A DNA stretch of 10,474 nucleotides from an uncultured Gemmatimonadota bacterium. Lineage in GTDB: Bacteria; Gemmatimonadota; Gemmatimonadetes; Gemmatimonadales; Gemmatimonadaceae. The stretch's first letter is position 1. Each line of letters opens with the position of its first letter. The translations under genes were made by a program, and so were the position numbers. A model generated the notes under the pieces. The model was given only the letters and a program-made list of their open reading frames with translations, searched no databases and was not told the DNA's origin. Location: assembly GCA_946480295.1 (NCBI GenBank), contig CAMLIT010000134.1, positions 1 through 10,474 on the forward strand. Direction: 5' to 3'. Of this stretch, positions 1 to 4,087 are shown one piece after another.

Positions 1-1
1 G

Positions 2-1867
2 AACCCGCCGGTGAACGGCGTGAAGTGGTGCATCCGGAGCAACATCAACTACCAGGAATCCGGCGTGCTCATCGCGCTGCACTACGTCGCCGACAACCAC
101 GAGACGTTCATGGACAACTTCGCCCTCAAGGCGGTCCGCATGGTGGACCGCGGGCGGAGCTCGGCGCCGTACGCGTTCGTGATCCCGCGCGGGCAGCGGC
201 ACGCGGCCGAAGCGGCCGACCTCGTGAACTACTTCCGCATGATCGGCACGGAGGTCCAGGTCGCCAGCGGCGACTTCGAGACGCGCGACATGCCGGCCGT
301 CGTCGAGCGCGGCATCGTCGGCGCGAGCGGCGCGACCGCCGCGGGGCAGGGCGGGGCGCGGCGGGCGTCTCCGTCGGGCGCTCCGGTGAGCGCGCCCGGC
401 TCCGCGCGCGAGGTCCGCGACCGCAACGCGGGGGGCGGCGCGGCGACGGCGGACACGGCAGACCGCCACCGCGTCACGGTGCACGCCGGCGACTGGATCG
501 TGCGCATGGACCAGCCATACACGGCGCTCGTTCGCACCGTCCTCGCCGTGCAGCGCTTCCGTCCCGACGATCCCTCGCCGTACGACGACACGGGGTGGTC
601 GCTCGACCAGCTCCGCGACGTGACCGTCTACACGATCGCGGACTCCTCCGTGCTCACGAAGCCGATGCGACCGCTCGACGTCGATGCGTCGGCCGCGGGG
701 ACGGTGTCGGGCAGCGGCAGCATCCTCGCCGTGCCGCACCTCGGGGACTGGCGCTCGGCGGCGCTGCCCTGGAAGGTGGCCGGGGCGGCGGTGAGCGTCG
801 CGGACACGGCGTTCACCGCGGGCGGCGCGAGCTTCGCGGCGGGGACCTTCCTCGTGCAGGACACCCCGGCGGCGCGCCGCGCCGTCGACCAGCTCGGCAT
901 GCACGCCACCGCGCTCGCCGCGGCACCCGCGGTCCGCTCCCACGCGCTGCGGCTTCCGCGCATCGCCCTCGTCCACACGTGGATCGAGACGCAGAATGAA
1001 GGCTGGGTGCGGCACGCGCTGGAGGAGATCGGGATTCCCTTCGCCTACGTCTCGGACCAGCGGCTCGCCGACCCTGCGGTGCTGGATTCGCTCGACGTCG
1101 TGATCTTCCCGCACGTGAACGCGCAGCCGACGGCGATCGTGAATGGTCGGCCGCTCATCGGCCCGCCGGTGCCGTGGAAGACCACGGCGCTGACGCCGAG
1201 CCTCGGCCACATCGATTCGACGAACGACATCCGCCCCGGGCTCGGGCTCGACGGTCTCGCGGCGCTGCGGCACTTCGTCGAGCGTGGCGGCCTGCTCATC
1301 ACCGAGGGCAACTCGAGCCGGCTGCCGGTGGAGTTCGGCTTCAACTCCAGCGTGAGCGTGGCCGCAACGCCGCGGCTGCTCGCGCGCGGCGCCGTCTTCC
1401 GGGCGCAGGAGGTCGACCGCACGAGCCCCATCCTGTACGGCTACGACCGGGCCGTCTTCCCCGTCTACTTCAGCGTCGCGCCGCTCTTCACCGTCGCCAC
1501 GGCGAACGGCCAGCGTGGGGAATCGGAGGCGGACTTCGAGCGCAGCATGTCCGTTGCCCAGAACCGTCCGGATTCGTCGCTAGCGCGCGAGGCCGCGGCC
1601 CAGCGTGCCAGGGTCATCCTGCGATTCGACACCAACGCGGACTCGCTCCTCGTCTCCGGGCTCCTCGACAACGGCGGCGAGATGGCGGGGAAGGCGGCGG
1701 TGGTGGATGCGCCCGTCGGGCGTGGACACGTGGTGCTGTTCGGCATCCGGCCGATGTGGCGCTTCGAGACGCAGGGCAGCTATGCCCTCGTGCTGAACGC
1801 GATGGCCAACTGGAACGCCCTCGGGGTGAACGAGGGAACGACGCCGCCGTCGCAGGCGGCTCGGTAG
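2..1867 (+). CDS. M14-family zinc carboxypeptidase-like protein, C-terminal part (5' end outside window)
   Basis: The reading frame is open from the first full codon at base 2 to the TAG at 1865-1867, giving 621 residues. No start is needed inside the window, so the gene is cut by the window edge. The segment around INYQESGVLIALHYVADNHE and the later VRMDQPYTALVRTVLAVQ followed by PYDDTGWSLDQL match the extended C-terminal region of large M14 peptidases common in Gemmatimonadota and related soil bacteria. The zinc ligands would lie upstream, so activity cannot be judged here. Residues about 105-155 are a Gly/Ala/Arg-rich linker. From about residue 318 (RIALVHTWIE) to the end there is an alternating strand/helix fold like a class I amidotransferase-like domain, with FVERGGLLITEG and a closing GRGHVVLFGIRP. 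Family members are usually exported, but the signal peptide would be off-window. Confidence in the family is good; the substrate is unknown. Confidence 0.85.
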   Translation, partial: NPPVNGVKWCIRSNINYQESGVLIALHYVADNHETFMDNFALKAVRMVDRGRSSAPYAFVIPRGQRHAAEAADLVNYFRMIGTEVQVASGDFETRDMPAVVERGIVGASGATAAGQGGARRASPSGAPVSAPGSAREVRDRNAGGGAATADTADRHRVTVHAGDWIVRMDQPYTALVRTVLAVQRFRPDDPSPYDDTGWSLDQLRDVTVYTIADSSVLTKPMRPLDVDASAAGTVSGSGSILAVPHLGDWRSAALPWKVAGAAVSVADTAFTAGGASFAAGTFLVQDTPAARRAVDQLGMHATALAAAPAVRSHALRLPRIALVHTWIETQNEGWVRHALEEIGIPFAYVSDQRLADPAVLDSLDVVIFPHVNAQPTAIVNGRPLIGPPVPWKTTALTPSLGHIDSTNDIRPGLGLDGLAALRHFVERGGLLITEGNSSRLPVEFGFNSSVSVAATPRLLARGAVFRAQEVDRTSPILYGYDRAVFPVYFSVAPLFTVATANGQRGESEADFERSMSVAQNRPDSSLAREAAAQRARVILRFDTNADSLLVSGLLDNGGEMAGKAAVVDAPVGRGHVVLFGIRPMWRFETQGSYALVLNAMANWNALGVNEGTTPPSQAAR

Positions 1868-1885
1868 CGCGTGGGCGGTAGGGGG

Positions 1886-1898
1886 CCCCGGAACGGGG
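1886..1898 (+). terminator. Short GC hairpin after the peptidase gene
   Basis: CCCCG-GAA-CGGGG forms a 5-bp stem with a three-base loop 19 bases after the peptidase stop. No T-run follows, so it is at best a weak or Rho-assisted terminator, and it could be chance in such GC-rich DNA. Confidence 0.25.
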
Positions 1899-1939
1899 AT
1901 TGCCGCAGGTCGGGCCACCCATTCGGGGCCTCTGCCGTG

Positions 1940-1945
1940 TACTTT
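1940..1945 (+). promoter_or_regulatory. Candidate -10 box ahead of the selW-like gene
   Basis: TACTTT followed by TCACC lies 28 bases before the ATG at 1974. The same pattern (TAnYTT, then K-C-A) recurs ahead of other genes in this window at 4067 and 6864. No good -35 hexamer is visible at the usual distance. The call rests on recurrence and position only. Confidence 0.35.
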
Positions 1946-1973
1946 TCACCACGAACCACCCAGACCGACACCG

Positions 1974-2192
1974 ATGAAGATCAGGATCGAATTCTGTACG
2001 ATGTGAAGCTACGAGCCTCGGGCCACCAGGTTGGCGGCCGAGATTCGTGAGAAGTACCCGGACGCGCAGATCGAGCTCGTTCGCTCGAGCGGGGGTCGGT
2101 TCGAGGTGTCCCGTGATGGCGTGCCCGTGTACGAGAAGTCCAGGACCGGTCGCTTTCCCGCGCCCGGTGAAGTGCTGACACTGCTCGGCTGA
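1974..2192 (+). CDS. selW: SelW/Rdx-family selenoprotein, UGA at 2004-2006 read as selenocysteine
   Basis: From the ATG at 1974 the frame reads ten codons, an in-frame TGA at 2004-2006, then 61 more codons to a TGA at 2190-2192, making 72 residues with Sec at position 11. The start MKIRIEFCTM-U contains C8-x-x-U11, the redox motif of the Rdx (SelW/SelT/SelH) thioredoxin-like family. What follows also fits SelW: YEPRATRLAAEI (family pattern Y-x-P-R-A-x-x-L-A-x-E), then GGRFEVSRDGVPVYEK, then GRFPAPGEV near the end. Homology on both sides of the TGA argues against a nonsense mutation. Family members are small cytosolic thiol/selenol oxidoreductases of uncertain physiological role. Length is close to the usual 70-90 residues. 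A plausible SECIS hairpin follows the TGA (2017-2042). No clear Shine-Dalgarno is visible. A phosphofructokinase gene starts 33 bases downstream and may be cotranscribed. Standard gene callers would miss or truncate this gene. The Sec machinery (selA, selB, selC, selD) is not in the window. Confidence 0.87.
2017..2042 (+). promoter_or_regulatory. Bacterial SECIS element (selenocysteine insertion hairpin)
   Basis: Three outer pairs (2017-2019 with 2040-2042), bulged G2020, four G-C pairs (2021-2024 with 2036-2039), an A2025/C2035 mismatch and two inner G-C pairs (2026-2027 with 2033-2034) enclose the loop AGGTT at 2028-2032. The loop begins 21 bases after the TGA, inside the 16-37 base window described for bacterial SECIS elements, and has G within its first two bases as expected. 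The loop resembles the AGGU of the E. coli fdhF element. A competing fold pairs 2022-2025 with 2032-2035. This was folded by eye, not with an energy model. Confidence 0.65.
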
Positions 2193-2225
2193 CGTTCCGC
2201 TTCCCTCCTTCCCCTTCCCGCAGTA

Positions 2226-3305
2226 ATGCGCATTGCAATCTCGACCGGCGGTGGCGACGCGCCGGGGCTGAACGCTGTCATCCGTGCCGCCGTGCTCTCG
2301 GCCATCAATCGAGGCTGGGAGGTGCTCGGCATCAAACGCGGCTTCGCCGGCCTGCTCGGCGAGGACGAGGTGGTGATCCTCACGCGCGAATCGGTGCGCG
2401 GCATCGCGCATCTCGGCGGCACCATCCTGCGCACGACCAACCGCGGCAATCCATTCGAGTACCCGATCCTCCAGCCCGACGGCAGCTACGTCGAGATCGA
2501 CCGTTCCGACGAGCTGATGGAGAACGCGCGGCAGCTCGGCATCGACGCGGTGATCTCGATCGGCGGCGACGGCTCCCTGGCCATCGCCAAGCGGCTCTGC
2601 GACAAGGGCATGAAGATCATCGGCGTGCCGAAGACGATCGACAACGACGTGAGCGGCACGATCACGACCTTCGGCTTCGACACCGCGGTGAACACGGCGC
2701 TCGAGGCGATCGACAAGCTGCACACGACCGCGGAGAGCCATGACCGCGTGATCGTGATGGAGGTCATGGGGCGCGACGCGGGGTTCATCGCCCTGCACGC
2801 GGGGCTGGCCGGCACCGCCGACGTGATCCTCATCCCCGAGATCCCCTACGACATTCGCAAGGTCTGCGAGAAGATCGTCGCGCGCGACCGCGCGGGACGG
2901 CACTTCTCGATCGTCGTCGTCGCCGAGGGCGCGTTCCCGAAGGGCGGCGAGTCGTCGACCCTCGGCGAGTCGCTCCCGGGGCAGGCGCGCCGCGTGGGCG
3001 GTGTGGCGGAGCGTGTCGCCAAGCAGGTCTCCGAGATGACCGGCAAGGAGACGCGCTCGCTGATCCTCGGCCACCTGCAGCGCGGTGGGATGCCGACCGG
3101 CTACGACCGGCTCCTCGCCACGCGCTTCGGCGGAGCGGCGGTGCGCGCCATCGCCGACGAGCGCTGGGGCTACATGGTCGCGCTGCAGTCGCCGCACATC
3201 GTCACGATCCCGATCGAGGACGTGCTGAAGCAGCCGAAGCGGGTGGATCCGCACCACGACGTGGTCGAGACCGCGCGGTCGACGGGGATCTCGTTCGGGG
3301 AGTGA
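2226..3305 (+). CDS. pfkA: 6-phosphofructokinase (group III type, probably ATP-dependent)
   Basis: This 359-residue enzyme phosphorylates fructose 6-phosphate to fructose 1,6-bisphosphate in glycolysis. Visible family motifs are the N-terminal GGGDAPGLNAVIRAAV (8-23), GGDGS (113-117), PKTIDND (135-141) with the catalytic Asp, MGRDAG (181-186), IPE (203-205) and GHLQRGG (282-288). The residue after GGD is Gly, equivalent to E. coli Gly104 and typical of ATP users; PPi users have Asp there. The residue before TIDND is Lys, equivalent to E. coli position 124, as in group III and PPi-type enzymes. The Gly/Lys pair is known from ATP-dependent actinobacterial PFKs, so ATP is the likely donor by inference. 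Length fits the short single-domain class. The ATG is preceded by a pyrimidine-rich 33-base gap with no Shine-Dalgarno; the start is fixed by the N-terminal nucleotide-binding motif. It is probably cotranscribed with the selW-like gene. Confidence 0.96.
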   Translation: MRIAISTGGGDAPGLNAVIRAAVLSAINRGWEVLGIKRGFAGLLGEDEVVILTRESVRGIAHLGGTILRTTNRGNPFEYPILQPDGSYVEIDRSDELMENARQLGIDAVISIGGDGSLAIAKRLCDKGMKIIGVPKTIDNDVSGTITTFGFDTAVNTALEAIDKLHTTAESHDRVIVMEVMGRDAGFIALHAGLAGTADVILIPEIPYDIRKVCEKIVARDRAGRHFSIVVVAEGAFPKGGESSTLGESLPGQARRVGGVAERVAKQVSEMTGKETRSLILGHLQRGGMPTGYDRLLATRFGGAAVRAIADERWGYMVALQSPHIVTIPIEDVLKQPKRVDPHHDVVETARSTGISFGE

Positions 3306-3315
3306 GCTGACGCGC

Positions 3316-3343
3316 TCCGCTTTCCGCTTTCCGCTTTCCGCTG
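3316..3343 (+). repeat. Heptamer tandem array TCCGCTT x4
   Basis: Four head-to-tail heptamers begin 11 bases after the pfk stop: TCCGCTT three times, then TCCGCTG. The array is roughly the reverse complement of the GGCGGAN array at 3388-3436, so the two could pair around the hairpin between them. Confidence 0.85.
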
Positions 3344-3372
3344 CTCGCGATTCGTGCCTCCGCGCGCAGCAG
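3341..3372 (+). terminator. Hairpin between opposed heptamer arrays, downstream of pfk
   Basis: CTGCT (3341-3345) pairs with AGCAG (3368-3372) and CGCG (3346-3349) with CGCG (3363-3366), with C3367 bulged and a 13-base loop. The opposed arrays outside it could lengthen the stem imperfectly. It lies 35 bases after the pfk stop and could act as a terminator or RNA-stabilising structure, but no T-run follows. Confidence 0.4.
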
Positions 3373-3387
3373 AAGCGTCCTGAAGGT

Positions 3388-3436
3388 GGCGGAAGGCGGA
3401 GGGCGGACGGCCGAAGGCGGACAGCCGAGGGCGGTA
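3388..3436 (+). repeat. Heptamer tandem array GGCGGAN x7
   Basis: Seven consecutive heptamers are in strict register: GGCGGAA, GGCGGAG, GGCGGAC, GGCCGAA, GGCGGAC, AGCCGAG, GGCGGTA. The period is exactly seven with base substitutions only. Orientation is opposite to the array at 3316-3343. Confidence 0.85.
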
Positions 3437-3649
3437 GCGTGCGTCGCGAGATCTGACCTCTCCACAGGACACGATCTTCGGACGAAAGGACAGGCCCTCC
3501 GGACGGCACCTCGCGACCCCTTCCGGGTAACCTGTTGCAGGTCCAGTATTTCACGGTGGACGGGCGGCCGGGCGGTGTGGCACTGGCCCTGCCTCGTGAG
3601 CGTGCGGGCGCATGGGTGGATCGACGGTGCCGTGAGTTGCCGTCGCGCT
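3437..3649. other. Intergenic stretch with no recognised gene
   Basis: No frame here shows convincing coding character or a recognisable protein. The only local structure is a 5-bp inverted repeat, ACCTG-TTG-CAGGT at 3530-3542. No tRNA or known RNA fold was recognised. It may hold the leader or promoter of the secreted-protein gene at 3704. Confidence 0.5.
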
Positions 3650-3689
3650 GGTCGAGGTGGTCTCGACCCTCGACCTTCGACCCTCGCCC
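3650..3689 (+). repeat. CTCGACC heptamer array with opposed copy forming a hairpin
   Basis: GGTCGAG (3650-3656), a five-base loop GTGGT, then CTCGACC (3662-3668) make a perfect 7-bp hairpin. CTCGACC (3669-3675), TTCGACC (3676-3682) and CTCGCCC (3683-3689) continue in register. The array ends four bases before the Shine-Dalgarno of the next gene, so the hairpin lies in its leader if transcription starts upstream. The same heptamer in opposite orientation forms the array at 10336-10370. Confidence 0.8.
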
Positions 3690-3692
3690 CTC

Positions 3693-3700
3693 AGGGAGGT
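3693..3700 (+). promoter_or_regulatory. Strong Shine-Dalgarno of the small secreted protein gene
   Basis: AGGGAGGT lies three bases before the ATG at 3704. It is the best ribosome-binding site in the window and decides the start against the longer open frame that continues upstream. Confidence 0.75.
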
Positions 3701-3703
3701 CCG

Positions 3704-4069
3704 ATGAAGCAACTCGCGATGGTGCTGGGATTGATGTGCACGGCAGCGCTCGCCGCGCAGGCGCAGGAGCGCGCGCCGGCGATTCCCCGCGACCACCGTC
3801 CGCCCGCCGGCATGTGCCGGATCTGGCTTCAGAACGTGCCCGCCAGCCAGCAGCCCGCGCCCACCGACTGCGCGACCGCCGTGCGCAACCGTCCGTCGAA
3901 CGGACGCGTGATCTTCGGCGACGACTACGTGCAGCCGCAGCACAAGAAGGGTGACGACCGAGCCGGCACGCTGCTGCGCAACTTCGTGCGCCCGATGCCT
4001 TTCGCCGGCGAGCGCAAGAGCGATGGCCGGAAGCCCGAGCCGAAGAAGAAGCCGGACGGTAGCCTCTAA
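3704..4069 (+). CDS. Small secreted protein of unknown function with two cysteines
   Basis: This 121-residue protein has a clear N-terminal signal peptide: MKQ, then a hydrophobic stretch to residue 18, ending in AQA-QE with predicted cleavage after residue 20. The mature part carries PPAGMCRIW (33-41), QQPAPTDC (49-56) and RNRPSNGRVIFGDD (61-74), with cysteines at 38 and 56 that could form a disulfide once exported. The pattern P-P-x-G-x-C-R-x-W followed by Q-P-x-P-x-x-C is seen in small periplasmic or secreted hypothetical proteins; no function is known to me. The last 20 residues are rich in Lys and Pro. The start is set by the strong ribosome site at 3693-3700 and by the signal peptide. 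The stop overlaps a candidate -10 box for the helicase gene. Confidence 0.85.
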   Translation: MKQLAMVLGLMCTAALAAQAQERAPAIPRDHRPPAGMCRIWLQNVPASQQPAPTDCATAVRNRPSNGRVIFGDDYVQPQHKKGDDRAGTLLRNFVRPMPFAGERKSDGRKPEPKKKPDGSL

Positions 4070-4072
4070 CTT
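4067..4072 (+). promoter_or_regulatory. Candidate -10 box ahead of the helicase gene
   Basis: TAACTT followed by GCACC overlaps the TAA stop of the upstream gene and lies 15 bases before the GTG start. It matches the TAnYTT-K-C-A pattern at 1940 and 6864. If it is used, the transcript would have a leader of under ten bases, which fits the absence of a Shine-Dalgarno. No -35 box is evident. Confidence 0.35.
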
Positions 4073-4087
4073 GCACCAGCCCGCTGC

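Noticed and set aside
1974..2006. Ten-codon frame ending at TGA, or a nonsense-mutated pseudogene
   Set aside because: Family motifs continue in the same frame after the TGA, Cys-x-x-stop is exactly the Sec position in SelW, and a SECIS-like hairpin follows.
3386..3703. Upstream extension of the secreted-protein frame through the repeat arrays
   Set aside because: The signal peptide and strong ribosome site fix the start at 3704, and the upstream part only translates heptamer repeats.
1614..4076. Minus-strand open frame of 820 codons opposite selW and pfk
   Set aside because: Antisense shadow that crosses several plus-strand genes and their gaps, with no recognisable domain.
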